DNA from: Thermocrispum municipale DSM 44069
Lineage (GTDB): Bacteria; Actinomycetota; Actinomycetes; Mycobacteriales; Pseudonocardiaceae
Assembly (NCBI RefSeq): GCF_000427825.1
Contig: NZ_ATYT01000007.1
Coordinates: forward strand, 62,001-126,000
Length of the DNA: 64,000 nt
Direction of reading: 5' to 3'
The position numbers were made by a program, and so were the translations under genes. Of this stretch, positions 19,896 to 28,227 are shown in pieces; position 1 is the first letter of the stretch, and each line of letters begins with the position of its first letter. The notes beneath the pieces were generated by a model. It had not been told where the DNA came from and did no database searches. It saw nothing but the letters and a program-made list of their open reading frames with translations.

Positions 19896-20855
19896 TCAGC
19901 CCTTGCGCTTGGTGATCTCCTCCTGCAGCTGCGGCGCGACCTGGAACAGGTCACCGACCACACCGAAGTCGGCGATCTCGAAGATCGGGGCCTCCGGGTC
20001 CTTGTTCACCGCGACGATCGTCTTGGACGTCTGCATGCCGGCGCGGTGCTGGATCGCACCCGAGATGCCCAGCGCGATGTACAGCTGCGGCGAAACGGTC
20101 TTCCCGGTCTGCCCGATCTGGAACTGGGCCGGGTAGTAACCGGAGTCGACGGCCGCACGGGACGCGCCGACCGCGGCACCCAGCGAGTCGGCCAGCGCCT
20201 CGACCACCGAGAACTGCTCGGCGGACCCGACACCACGACCACCGGCGACCACGACGGACGCCTCGGTCAGCTCCGGACGGTCACCGCCGACCAGCGGCTC
20301 CCGGCCGGTGATCTTGGTCGCCTTGGCCGGGTCGACCGCGGGCAGCTCGAGCGCTTCCTCGGCGGCCGCACCCGAGGCCTCCTCCGGCTCGACCGAACCC
20401 GGCCGCACCGAGATGACCGGAATGCCCTTGGTGGCCTGCGCCTTCACGGTGAACGCGCCACCGAAGATGCTGTGCTGCACGCTACCGTCCTCGTTCACCC
20501 CGACGGCGTCGACCAGCAGACCCCCGTCCAGCCGGACCGCCAGCCGCGCGGAGACCTCCTTGCCCTCGGCGGTCGCCGGTACCAGCACCGCCGCGGGGGA
20601 CGCCTTGCCCGCCGCGGCCTGCAGCGCGTCGACCTTGGGCGTCACCAGGTAGTTCGCCGCGTCGTCGGACTCGGCGACGTAGACCTTCGCCGCGCCGTAG
20701 GCGGCCAGCGACTCCTTCGCCTTGGCGGCACTGCCGGGCGCACCGACCACGACGGCGGACGGCTCGCCGAGCGCACGCGCGGCGGTCAGCAGCTCGAACG
20801 TGGACTTCTTGACCTCACCGTCGACGTGGTCGACGAGAACCAGAACTTCAGCCAT
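19896..20855 (-). CDS. etfA: Electron transfer flavoprotein alpha subunit (FixB)
   Basis: A 319-residue FAD-binding subunit. N-terminal ETF domain [31 protein letters not shown]-terminal FAD domain with [59 protein letters not shown] and [23 protein letters not shown], the family fingerprint. With EtfB it takes electrons from acyl-CoA dehydrogenases. It lies 34 bp downstream of etfB and is followed by a strong hairpin. Confidence 0.96.
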   Translation of the reverse strand: MAEVLVLVDHVDGEVKKSTFELLTAARALGEPSAVVVGAPGSAAKAKESLAAYGAAKVYVAESDDAANYLVTPKVDALQAAAGKASPAAVLVPATAEGKEVSARLAVRLDGGLLVDAVGVNEDGSVQHSIFGGAFTVKAQATKGIPVISVRPGSVEPEEASGAAAEEALELPAVDPAKATKITGREPLVGGDRPELTEASVVVAGGRGVGSAEQFSVVEALADSLGAAVGASRAAVDSGYYPAQFQIGQTGKTVSPQLYIALGISGAIQHRAGMQTSKTIVAVNKDPEAPIFEIADFGVVGDLFQVAPQLQEEITKRKG

Positions 20856-20889
20856 TGGTTTGCGTCTCCTTGGGTATCGACAGGGGTCT

Positions 20890-21678
20890 TCAGATGAGCT
20901 TCTGGCCCGCGAGGTACTCGGCGATCTTCACGCCGCCGTCGCCGGAGTCCTCGACCTTCTGGCCCGCCTCACGCGGCGGCTTCGGTGCCGCTTCCAGCAC
21001 CTTCGACCACGCGTTGGCCAAGCCCACCTCGCTCGCGTCGATGCCAAGGTCGGCGACGGTGAGCGTCTCGACCGGCTTCTTCTTGGCGGCCATGATGCCC
21101 TTGAACGACGGGTAGCGCGGCTCGTTGATCTTCTCCGTCACGCTGACCAGGGCGGGCAGCTGCGCCTCCAGGTGCGTCACGCCCTCGTCGGCGGTCTCCC
21201 GGTCGACCTTGATGGTGCTGCCCTCGACGGTCACGGCCCGCGCGTGGGTCAGCTGCGGGAGGCCGAGCAGCTCGGCGAGGATGGCCGGAACACCACCGGC
21301 GCCGCCGTCGGACGAGACGTTGCCGGCGATGATGAGGTCCACGCCGTCCAGCCTGCCGATCGCGGCCGCGATCACCTTCGCGGTGGCGATCACGTCGGAA
21401 CCGTGCAGCGCCTCGTCGGACACGTGGATGGCCTTGTGCGCACCCATCGACAGGGCTTTGCGGATGGCATCGGTCGCGCGGTCCGGACCCACGGCCAGGA
21501 CGGTGACCTCGCCCTCGCCTGCCTCGACGATCTTCAGGGCTTCTTCGACGGCACGCTCGTTGATCTCGTCGAGCACCGCGTCGGCGGACTCGCGGTCAAG
21601 CGTGTAGTCGGCGTCGGAAAGCTTGCGCTCCGAGTAGGTGTCCGGCACCTGCTTGACCAGAACGACAATGTTGGTCAT
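20890..21678 (-). CDS. etfB: Electron transfer flavoprotein beta subunit (FixA)
   Basis: A 262-residue subunit starting MTNIVVLVKQVPDTYSERKL. It has the AMP-binding loop region GPDRATDAIRKALSMGAHKAIHV and the DLIIAGNVSSDGGAGGVPAILAELLGLPQLTHA signature, then the recognition loop (LPALVSVTEKINEPRYPSFKGIMAAKKK) that docks on dehydrogenases. First gene of etfBA. The divergent etfD probably takes the electrons onward. The gap between them holds three operator-like dyads. Confidence 0.96.
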   Translation of the reverse strand: MTNIVVLVKQVPDTYSERKLSDADYTLDRESADAVLDEINERAVEEALKIVEAGEGEVTVLAVGPDRATDAIRKALSMGAHKAIHVSDEALHGSDVIATAKVIAAAIGRLDGVDLIIAGNVSSDGGAGGVPAILAELLGLPQLTHARAVTVEGSTIKVDRETADEGVTHLEAQLPALVSVTEKINEPRYPSFKGIMAAKKKPVETLTVADLGIDASEVGLANAWSKVLEAAPKPPREAGQKVEDSGDGGVKIAEYLAGQKLI

Positions 21679-21773
21679 GGGCCTACTTCGACCTCCTGAT
21701 GGCAGCCGCTCGGCTGTCGGTCGGCTGTGGGACAGCTGATGGATTCGTGCTTGTGTGGCAGAACTTGGGCGCG

Positions 21774-21779
21774 ACCTTA
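21774..21779 (-). promoter_or_regulatory. Candidate -10 element of etfBA
   Basis: TAAGGT on the minus strand, about 95 nt upstream of etfB. The operator at 21785-21798 lies 5 nt upstream, inside the -35/-10 spacer, so a bound repressor would block polymerase. Confidence 0.4.
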
Positions 21780-21784
21780 TAGCC

Positions 21785-21798
21785 CTACCGGCCGGTAG
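21785..21798. promoter_or_regulatory. Palindromic operator, TACY-N4-RGTA type (etf)
   Basis: CTACCGGCCGGTAG is a perfect 14-bp palindrome of the length and style bound by TetR-family repressors. It shares the TACY-N4-RGTA frame with the dyads at 57492-57507 and 58017-58032. Confidence 0.6.
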
Positions 21799-21828
21799 CT
21801 TAAGGCGAAATCCCAGCGTCCAGCGCTT

Positions 21829-21848
21829 CGCGTGACATCATTCACGCG
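21829..21848. promoter_or_regulatory. CRP/GlxR-like site
   Basis: A perfect 7-bp inverted repeat, CGCGTGA-N6-TCACGCG. Its core GTGA-N6-TCAC (21832-21845) is the classic half-site pair of CRP-family regulators such as actinobacterial Crp/GlxR. Confidence 0.6.
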
Positions 21849-21862
21849 GAATCGCAATTTAC

Positions 21863-21878
21863 CTGGACGATCGTCCAG
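21863..21878. promoter_or_regulatory. Perfect 16-bp palindromic operator
   Basis: CTGGACGATCGTCCAG is perfectly self-complementary and unlike the other two dyads in the region. A TetR-family regulator is the likely ligand. It is closer to the etfD side. Confidence 0.6.
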
Positions 21879-21984
21879 ATACTTCGTCACACCACCCGGT
21901 ACCCGACTTTCGCGTCGGCTACTCAACAGTTAAGTTGTCCGCCATCGGCCGCGTTCCCCCTGACGCACCACCACCGGAGGACCC

Positions 21985-24252
21985 GTGATTCCCACCTTGA
22001 TCATCGGCTTGCTGGCCACGGTCGTCGTGGCGGCGCTCGCCGCCCGGCGCATCATGTGGCTGACCAAGCTCATCCGGTCGGGTCAACCCACCGACCGCGG
22101 CGACAACCTGGCCAAGCGGGTGTGGCTGCAGTTCGTCGAGGTGTTCGGTCAGCGCAAGCTGCTCAAGTGGTCCGTGCCCGGCCTCGCCCACTTCTTCACC
22201 ATGTGGGCGTTCTTCATCCTGGCCACGGTCTACCTCGAGGCCTACGGTGCGCTGTTCGACGAGGACTTCGCCATCCCGATCATCGGCAAGTGGGATCTGC
22301 TCGGCGCGCTGCAGGACTTCATCGCGCTGGCCGCGCTCATCGGGCTGGTCGTGTTCTCCGTCCTGCGCATCAAGCAGGCGCCGGAGCGCAAGCAGCGCGC
22401 TTCCCGGTTCTACGGCTCGCACACCGGCGGCGCGTGGCTGATCCTGTTCATGATCTTCAACGTGCTGTGGACGATGTTCCTGTTCCGCGGCGCGGCTTCG
22501 GCGGGCGGCCACCTGCCGTACAAGGACGGCGGGGCGTTCGCCTCGGACGCCGTCGGCTGGATGCTCGGCGGGCTGGACTCCGACACCATCTTCGTGCTGG
22601 ACCGGCTCGGTCTGCTGCTGCACATCGGCGTCATGCTGGTGTTCCTGCTGATCGTGCTGCACTCCAAGCACCTGCACATCGGCCTGGCGCCGCTGAACGT
22701 GTCGGCCAAGCGCCTGCCGGACGGCCTCGGGCCGCTGCTGCCGATCGAGCACAAGGGCAAGCCGGTCGACTTCGAGGACCCGGACGAGGACGCCTCGTTC
22801 GGCCGGGGCGCCATCGAGGACTTCACCTGGAAGGGCTACCTGGACTTCGCCACCTGCACCGAGTGCGGGCGGTGCCAGAGCCAGTGCCCGGCGTGGAACA
22901 CCGGCAAGCCGCTGTCGCCGAAGCTGGTGATCATGGACCTGCGCGACCACCTGTTCGCGAAGGCTCCGTACCTGATCGGCGGCAAGGAAGCGCCGGACGC
23001 GGTGGACTCGGTGGAGACCAAGGGCCATGGCGTGCCGGAGTCCGGCTCGTCCCGGATGGCGCTGGACGACCCGCGACAGGCCACCCGTCCGCTGGTGGGC
23101 ACCGCCGAGCAGCTCGGGGTCATCGACCCGGACGTGCTGTGGTCGTGCACCACGTGCGGGGCGTGCGTCGAGCAGTGCCCGGTGGACATCGAGCACATCG
23201 ACCACATCGTCGACATGCGTCGCCACCAGGTGATGATCGAGTCGGAGTTCCCCGGCGAGCTCGGCACGCTGTTCCGCAACCTGGAGAACAAGGGCAACCC
23301 GTGGGGGCAGAACAACTCCGAGCGGCTGGACTGGGCCAAGGAGCTGGACTTCGAGGTGCCGGTCTACGACGGTGAGCTGGCCGACGACGTGGAGTACCTG
23401 TTCTGGGTCGGTTGCGCGGGCGCGTTCGACGACAACGCGCGCAAGACCGTGCAGGCCACCGCGGAGCTGCTGCACCGCGCGGACGTCAAGTACGTGGTGC
23501 TGGGCACCGAGGAGACCTGCACCGGCGACTCGGCTCGCCGCGCGGGCAACGAGTTCCTGTTCCAGATGATGGCGCAGCAGACCGTCGAGGTGCTCAACTC
23601 GGTGTTCGAGGGCCGCGAGCCGGTCAAGCGCAAGATCGTCACCACCTGCCCGCACTGCATGAACACGCTCGGCAGGGAGTACCCGCAGCTGGACGGCCAC
23701 TACGAGGTCATCCACCACACCCAGTTGCTGAACAAGCTGGTGCGGGAGAAGAAGCTGGTGCCGATCACGCCGCCGGAGGGCACCACGGTCGACGGGGTCG
23801 GCCCGATGGAGCGGCGCACGGTGACCTACCACGACCCGTGCTACCTGGGCAGGCACAACAAGGTGTACTCGCCGCCGCGTGAGCTGATCGACGCCGCGGG
23901 CGCCGAGCTGGCGGAGATGCCGCGGCATGCCGACCGGGCGCTGTGCTGTGGCGCCGGTGGTGCGCGGATGTGGATGGAAGAGCACATCGGCAAGCGCATC
24001 AACCTCGAGCGGGTCGACGAGGCGCTGGACACGCTGGGCAACGGCAACGGCGCGAAGGACGCCGAGGGCACGGTCGTCACCGGCTGCCCGTTCTGCAAGG
24101 TGATGGTCGCCGACGGGTTGACCCAGCGGGGCAGCGAGGACATCGGCACCAATGTCGGCGTGAAGGACGTCGCGCAGTTGCTGCTGGAAGCGGTCAAGCG
24201 CGGCGAGGAGAAGCCGAAGGCCACGTCCGAGCTGGAGCCGTCGGAGTCCTGA
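21985..24252 (+). CDS. etfD: Membrane Fe-S oxidoreductase, EtfD-like (ETF:quinone electron transfer)
   Basis: A 755-residue membrane protein. The N-terminal 230 residues hold about five membrane segments with histidines suited to heme binding (H69, H213). Two [4Fe-4S] motifs follow: C291, C294, C297, C301 (CTECGRCQSQCP) and C388, C391, C394, C398 (CTTCGACVEQCPV). Two CCG domains close it (CPHCMNTLGREYPQ and DPCYLGRHN...CCGAGGARMW). It matches Rv0338c/EtfD, shown in M. tuberculosis to serve EtfBA in fatty-acid oxidation. There it is unlinked to fixAB; here it is their divergent neighbour. GTG start with GGAGG 4 nt upstream. Confidence 0.9.
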   Translation: MIPTLIIGLLATVVVAALAARRIMWLTKLIRSGQPTDRGDNLAKRVWLQFVEVFGQRKLLKWSVPGLAHFFTMWAFFILATVYLEAYGALFDEDFAIPIIGKWDLLGALQDFIALAALIGLVVFSVLRIKQAPERKQRASRFYGSHTGGAWLILFMIFNVLWTMFLFRGAASAGGHLPYKDGGAFASDAVGWMLGGLDSDTIFVLDRLGLLLHIGVMLVFLLIVLHSKHLHIGLAPLNVSAKRLPDGLGPLLPIEHKGKPVDFEDPDEDASFGRGAIEDFTWKGYLDFATCTECGRCQSQCPAWNTGKPLSPKLVIMDLRDHLFAKAPYLIGGKEAPDAVDSVETKGHGVPESGSSRMALDDPRQATRPLVGTAEQLGVIDPDVLWSCTTCGACVEQCPVDIEHIDHIVDMRRHQVMIESEFPGELGTLFRNLENKGNPWGQNNSERLDWAKELDFEVPVYDGELADDVEYLFWVGCAGAFDDNARKTVQATAELLHRADVKYVVLGTEETCTGDSARRAGNEFLFQMMAQQTVEVLNSVFEGREPVKRKIVTTCPHCMNTLGREYPQLDGHYEVIHHTQLLNKLVREKKLVPITPPEGTTVDGVGPMERRTVTYHDPCYLGRHNKVYSPPRELIDAAGAELAEMPRHADRALCCGAGGARMWMEEHIGKRINLERVDEALDTLGNGNGAKDAEGTVVTGCPFCKVMVADGLTQRGSEDIGTNVGVKDVAQLLLEAVKRGEEKPKATSELEPSES

Positions 24253-24263
24253 CCGGGCTGGCT

Positions 24264-24301
24264 GCGCAGGCGGCGCACACCCCCACCTCCGCCGCCTGCG
24301 C
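24264..24301 (+). terminator. Hairpin downstream of etfD
   Basis: GCGCAGGCGGCG (24264-24275) and CGCCGCCTGCGC (24290-24301) form a perfect 12-bp stem with a 14-nt loop, 11 bp after the etfD stop. No T-tract. Confidence 0.6.
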
Positions 24302-24616
24302 TCGCTCGTGGCAGCACAGCGAGTGCGATGAACGCGGGCTGTTCCGCGGCAGCTTTTGCACCGCTCGCGACTGTGGTCTCGACGACCAGACACCTGCGTG
24401 CCGACGGTCGTCGATCCCCGGTTGTCTCCCCCCGTCAACCTGGGTCCGCGCGCCCCGCGCTCATCGCACCGCCGCATCCCCCGCCGGCCGTGCCGACCCC
24501 GCAAACGAGTATTTCCGAGTGCGTGGCGCCGCGGTGTCCCCCGATCGCCCCACAACCGCACGCTCGGTGATCGCCGGAGAGTCGGCTCCGGTCGGGCAGC
24601 GCGAGATACTCACGGG
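24302..24616. other. Intergenic stretch without a recognised feature
   Basis: About 315 bp between the etfD hairpin and the promoter of the next operon. I see no gene, RNA fold or repeat I can support. The base composition is Cys/Pro-codon-like GC-rich but no frame has family features. Confidence 0.5.
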
Positions 24617-24622
24617 TAGGTT
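24617..24622 (+). promoter_or_regulatory. -10 element of the alpha-glucan operon (leaderless uORF)
   Basis: TAGGTT lies 7 nt before the ATG at 24630, the same geometry as other leaderless starts in the window. Confidence 0.5.
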
Positions 24623-24629
24623 CGTGTCC

Positions 24630-24689
24630 ATGGCAGTCGTTCCACAGGGTGCGCGATGGCTCGTCCCGGTGCCGGAGGCCGGCCGGTGA
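24630..24689 (+). CDS. Leaderless 19-residue upstream ORF
   Basis: The ORF reads MAVVPQGARWLVPVPEAGR and ends in a TGA (24687-24689) that overlaps the GTG start of the methyltransferase gene (GTGA). Its ATG is 7 nt after a TAGGTT hexamer, so it would be the first codon of a leaderless transcript. The methyltransferase has its own GGAGG inside this ORF. Translation of the small ORF would therefore be coupled to the operon. The peptide is not rich in one amino acid, so simple attenuation is not suggested. It may be only a coupling device. Confidence 0.5.
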   Translation: MAVVPQGARWLVPVPEAGR

Positions 24690-25462
24690 CCGACGTGTCC
24701 GCCGCCCGGTCTGTCCAGCTCCACCTCAGCGGTGAGCGGACGGTGCCCGGCGTGCAGGAAGAGAATTACTGGTTCCGTCGGCACGAAGCCGCCTACCGGG
24801 CGCTGCTGCCGCTGTGTCGGGACGCCGTGGTGCTGGAAGCCGGCTGTGGTGAGGGGTACGGCGCGAACATGATCGCCGAGGTCGCCGAGCGGGTCGTCGC
24901 GGTCGACTACGACGAGGACTGCGTCCGGCACGTGGCGGAGACCTATGCCTCCGTGCGTCCGGTGCGCGGCAACCTCGCCGTGCTTCCGCTGTCCGACCAG
25001 AGCGTCGACGTGGTGGCGAATCTGCAGGTCATCGAGCATCTGTGGGATCAGCACGGGTTCCTGACGGAGTGTCGCCGAGTGCTGCGTCCCGGTGGGCCGC
25101 TGCTGTGCACCACGCCGAACCGGCTGACGTTCACCCCGGACTCCGACACCCCGCTGAACCCGTACCACACGCGGGAACTCACCGCCGACGAGCTCGCCGA
25201 GCTGTTGCACGGTGCCGGCTTTGCGGTACAGAGCATGCGCGGCCTGCATCACGGGCCCGGGGTGCAGGCGTTGGACGAGCGGTACGGCGGTTCGGTGATC
25301 GAGGCGCAGCTGGACGTGGTGATGGGCCACCTGCCCGGCACCGCCCCGTGGCCCGAGCGCCTGCTGATGGACGTGGCGTCGCTGACCGCCGACGATTTCA
25401 CGGTGCAGACCGAGGACATCGACGCGAGCCTGGACCTCATCGCCGTGGCGGTGCGGCAGTGA
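24686..25462 (+). CDS. SAM-dependent methyltransferase (Rv3030-like)
   Basis: A 258-residue class I methyltransferase. Motif I is VLEAGCGEGYGANMIAE, the acidic end of strand 2 is VVAVDYDEDCV, and a DVVANLQVIEHLWD strand and VLRPGGPLLCTTPNR follow. The GTG at 24686 has GGAGG 7 nt upstream and is preferred over the ATG at 24656. It overlaps the next gene by four bases. In mycobacteria the Rv3030-Rv3031-Rv3032 set is tied to methylglucose lipopolysaccharide and related alpha-glucans, so sugar O-methylation is the likely job. Confidence 0.85.
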   Translation: MTDVSAARSVQLHLSGERTVPGVQEENYWFRRHEAAYRALLPLCRDAVVLEAGCGEGYGANMIAEVAERVVAVDYDEDCVRHVAETYASVRPVRGNLAVLPLSDQSVDVVANLQVIEHLWDQHGFLTECRRVLRPGGPLLCTTPNRLTFTPDSDTPLNPYHTRELTADELAELLHGAGFAVQSMRGLHHGPGVQALDERYGGSVIEAQLDVVMGHLPGTAPWPERLLMDVASLTADDFTVQTEDIDASLDLIAVAVRQ

Positions 25463-26976
25463 ACACGGACGAGGGAACTTTCTGCCTGGTGCTGCACAGT
25501 CACCTGCCGTGGCTGCTGCACCACGGCAGCTGGCCGGTCGGCGAAGAATGGCTCTACCAGGCGTGGACGCATTCCTACCTGCGGGTTTTCGACCTCCTGC
25601 ACCGGTTCGCCGACGAGGGCAAACAGGATGTGCTGACGCTGGGCGTCACGCCGGTGCTGGCCGCTCAGCTCGACGACCCGTACGCGCTGCGTGGGGTGCA
25701 CGAATGGATCGGCCACTGGCAGTTGCGGGCGCAGCAGGCCGCCCAGCGGTGGCGTGGTGACGCCTTGTTACGGGAACTGGCCGCCGAGGAGCACCGGACC
25801 GCCGTGGCCGCCGCCGAGCAGCTGCAGACCGACTGGCGGCACGGGCTGTCCCCGATGCTTCGTCCGCTGGTGGACGCCGAGGTTGTTGAACTGCTCGGCG
25901 GGCCGCTGACGCATCCGTTCCAACCTTTGCTGGCCGAGGACGTCCGGGCGTTCGCGCTGGCCGAGGGGCTGGCCGACACCCGGCTGCGGATCGGTCACCG
26001 GCCCGAGGGCATCTGGGCCCCGGAGTGCGGGTACACGCCCGGGTTGGAACACGACTACGCGGCCGCCGGGGTCCGCCGGTTCCTGGTCGACGGACCCGCG
26101 CTGCGTGGCCGGACCCATGTCGCGCGGCCGGTCGGCGAGACCGACGTGCTGTGTTTCGGCCGCGATCTCGAGGTGACCTACCGCGTGTGGTCGCCGAAGG
26201 CCGGTTATCCCGGGCATGCGGCCTACCGGGACTTCCACACCTGGGACCACGCCGTCGGCATCAAGCCGTCACGGGTCACCGGCAAGCAGGTGCCGCCGCC
26301 GGAGAAGGCGCCTTACGACGCCGCGCGCGCCGCCCAGACCGTCCATGCGCACGTCAAGGACTTCGTCGACACCGTCGTGCAACGCCTGCGGGACCTGCGC
26401 GAGCAGCACGGACGGCCCGCGTTGGTGATCGCCGCCTACGACACCGAGCTGTTCGGTCACTGGTGGCACGAGGGCCCGATGTGGCTGGAGGGTGTGCTGC
26501 GCGCGCTGCCGGAAGCGGGGGTGCGCGTCACGACGTTGCGCGGAGCGGCGGAAGCGGGCCACGTCGGTGATCCGGTCGAGCTGCCCGCTTCGTCGTGGGG
26601 TTCGGGCAAGGACTGGCGGGTGTGGGACGGCGAGCAGGTCGCCGACATGGTGCAGAGCAACGACGAGCTCCAGCAGCGGTTGCTGCGGACCGTGGCGAAG
26701 ATCGGCAGCACCACCCGCGACCCGGCGGCCGACCAGTTGGTGCGCGAAGCGCTGCTGGCGCTGTCCAGCGACTGGGCCTTCATGGTCACCAAGAACTCGG
26801 CCGCCGACTACGCCCGTCGGCGCGCCGCCGAGCACACCGACCGGTTCTTTCTGCTCGCCGACGCCCTCGACGCCGGGCGGACGGCCCAGGCCGCTGCGCT
26901 GGCCGACCAGCAGCGCGCCGCGGACCACCTGTTCGGCCAGCTCGATGCCCGCCGCCTGCAACGATCGGAGACTTGA
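25459..26976 (+). CDS. GH57-family 1,4-alpha-glucan branching enzyme (Rv3031-like)
   Basis: A 505-residue GH57 enzyme. The opening HSHLPWLLHHG, the nucleophile region GIWAPECGYTP (E189) and the acid region AAYDTELFGHWWHEG (D328) are the conserved GH57 branching-enzyme motifs. SSWGSGKDWRVWDG and a helical C-terminal domain complete it. It would add alpha-1,6 branches to alpha-1,4-glucans. It starts at a GTG overlapping the methyltransferase stop (GTGA) and shares one base with the next gene, giving a three-gene alpha-glucan operon. Confidence 0.93.
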   Translation: MNTDEGTFCLVLHSHLPWLLHHGSWPVGEEWLYQAWTHSYLRVFDLLHRFADEGKQDVLTLGVTPVLAAQLDDPYALRGVHEWIGHWQLRAQQAAQRWRGDALLRELAAEEHRTAVAAAEQLQTDWRHGLSPMLRPLVDAEVVELLGGPLTHPFQPLLAEDVRAFALAEGLADTRLRIGHRPEGIWAPECGYTPGLEHDYAAAGVRRFLVDGPALRGRTHVARPVGETDVLCFGRDLEVTYRVWSPKAGYPGHAAYRDFHTWDHAVGIKPSRVTGKQVPPPEKAPYDAARAAQTVHAHVKDFVDTVVQRLRDLREQHGRPALVIAAYDTELFGHWWHEGPMWLEGVLRALPEAGVRVTTLRGAAEAGHVGDPVELPASSWGSGKDWRVWDGEQVADMVQSNDELQQRLLRTVAKIGSTTRDPAADQLVREALLALSSDWAFMVTKNSAADYARRRAAEHTDRFFLLADALDAGRTAQAAALADQQRAADHLFGQLDARRLQRSET

Positions 26977-28226
26977 TGCGCGTCCTGATGCTGTCGTGGG
27001 AGTACCCGCCTGTGGTGGTCGGCGGGCTGGCCAGGCACGTGCACGCGTTGGCGCGTCATCTGGCCGAGGCCGGGCACGAGGTCGCGGTGGTGTGCCGCCA
27101 GCCGTCCGGCACGGACGCGGAAACCCATCCGACGACCGACAGCGTCGTCGAGGGCGTGCGGATCATCCGGGTCGCCGAGGACCCGATGCACGTGACGTTC
27201 GAACGCGATCTGGCCGCGTGGACGCTGGCCATGGGGCACGCCATGATCCGCGCAGGCTACGAGCTGCTGCGGTCCTGGCGACCGGACGTCGTGCACGCCC
27301 ACGACTGGCTGGTGACCCACCCGGCCATCACGCTCGCCGAGGCCGCCCGGGTGCCCCTGATCGGCACGATCCACGCGACCGAGGCCGGGCGGCACTCGGG
27401 CTGGCTGTCGCACCCGATCAACCAGCAGATCCACTCGGTCGAGTGGTGGCTGGCCAACCGCGCGGACGAACTGATCACCTGCTCGCGGGCGATGCGGGCC
27501 GAGGTGGCGCACCTGTTCGAGATCCCGCCGGAGAACATTCACGTCATCCACAACGGCATCGAGCAGCGGTCGTGGCAGGTGTCGAAGGCCGAGGTGGAGG
27601 CGGCACGGGCGCGACACAGCAACGGTGGCCCGCTGCTGCTGTTCTTCGGACGGCTGGAGTACGAGAAGGGCGTGCAGGACCTGCTCACCGCGCTGCCGCG
27701 GATCCGCCGGCTGCATCCGGGCACCCGGTTGGTCGTCGCCGGGAAGGGCAGGCATCTGGACCCGCTCGTCGAACAGGCACGCAAGCTGCGGATTCGCCGC
27801 GCGGTGGACTTCGTCGGGCACTTGCCGGATCGCGAGCTGCGCGCGGTGCTGGCCGGTGCGGACACCGTGGTGTTGCCCAGCCGGTACGAGCCGTTCGGGA
27901 TCGTGGCGCTGGAGGCCGCCGCGGCCAACGCCCCGCTGGTCGCCTCGACCGCGGGCGGGTTGGGCGAAGTGGTGCAGGACGGCGTCACCGGTTTGGCGTT
28001 CGAACCCAGCGACGTCGACGGGCTGGTCGCGGCCGTGCACGGTGTGCTGTCCGATCGTGCGGCGGCCAAGCGGCGTGCGGAAGCGGCCAAGGCCCGCTTG
28101 GCGGACGACTTCGACTGGCCGACCATCGCCGAAGCCACCACGGAGGTCTATCGCAACGCCCGCGCCGCCGGGCCGCAGGCGCTGGGCCGCCCGAAGATCG
28201 CCACCGGTAACGCGTTCCAGACCTGA
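26976..28226 (+). CDS. GT4-family alpha-glucan glycosyltransferase (Rv3032-like)
   Basis: A 416-residue GT-B glycosyltransferase. The N-terminal domain begins MRVLMLSWEYPPVVVGGLARHVHALARHLA, with PDVVHAHDWLVTHPAITLAE. The C-terminal domain has LLFFGRLEYEKGVQDLLTALP and the E-x7-E donor motif EPFGIVALE. Rv3032 elongates alpha-1,4-glucan in methylglucose lipopolysaccharide and glycogen synthesis from nucleotide-glucose. The ATG lies in TGATG with the branching-enzyme stop. The stop is one base away from that of the convergent secreted protein. Confidence 0.92.
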   Translation: MRVLMLSWEYPPVVVGGLARHVHALARHLAEAGHEVAVVCRQPSGTDAETHPTTDSVVEGVRIIRVAEDPMHVTFERDLAAWTLAMGHAMIRAGYELLRSWRPDVVHAHDWLVTHPAITLAEAARVPLIGTIHATEAGRHSGWLSHPINQQIHSVEWWLANRADELITCSRAMRAEVAHLFEIPPENIHVIHNGIEQRSWQVSKAEVEAARARHSNGGPLLLFFGRLEYEKGVQDLLTALPRIRRLHPGTRLVVAGKGRHLDPLVEQARKLRIRRAVDFVGHLPDRELRAVLAGADTVVLPSRYEPFGIVALEAAAANAPLVASTAGGLGEVVQDGVTGLAFEPSDVDGLVAAVHGVLSDRAAAKRRAEAAKARLADDFDWPTIAEATTEVYRNARAAGPQALGRPKIATGNAFQT

Positions 28227-28227
28227 C

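Larger units (their letters stand above)
21679..21984. other. Divergent etfBA / etfD control region
   Basis: This 306-bp gap holds three separate inverted repeats (21785-21798, 21829-21848, 21863-21878), a candidate etfB -10 and a TAAGTT hexamer at 21931-21936 that could be the etfD -10. Its A+T content is higher than the surrounding genes. No coding sequence is seen. Confidence 0.7.

Noticed and set aside
21919-24561. 880-codon open frame on the minus strand opposite etfD
   Set aside because: It mirrors the codon structure of etfD, is His/Arg/Val-rich and has no family motif; etfD is unmistakable on the plus strand.
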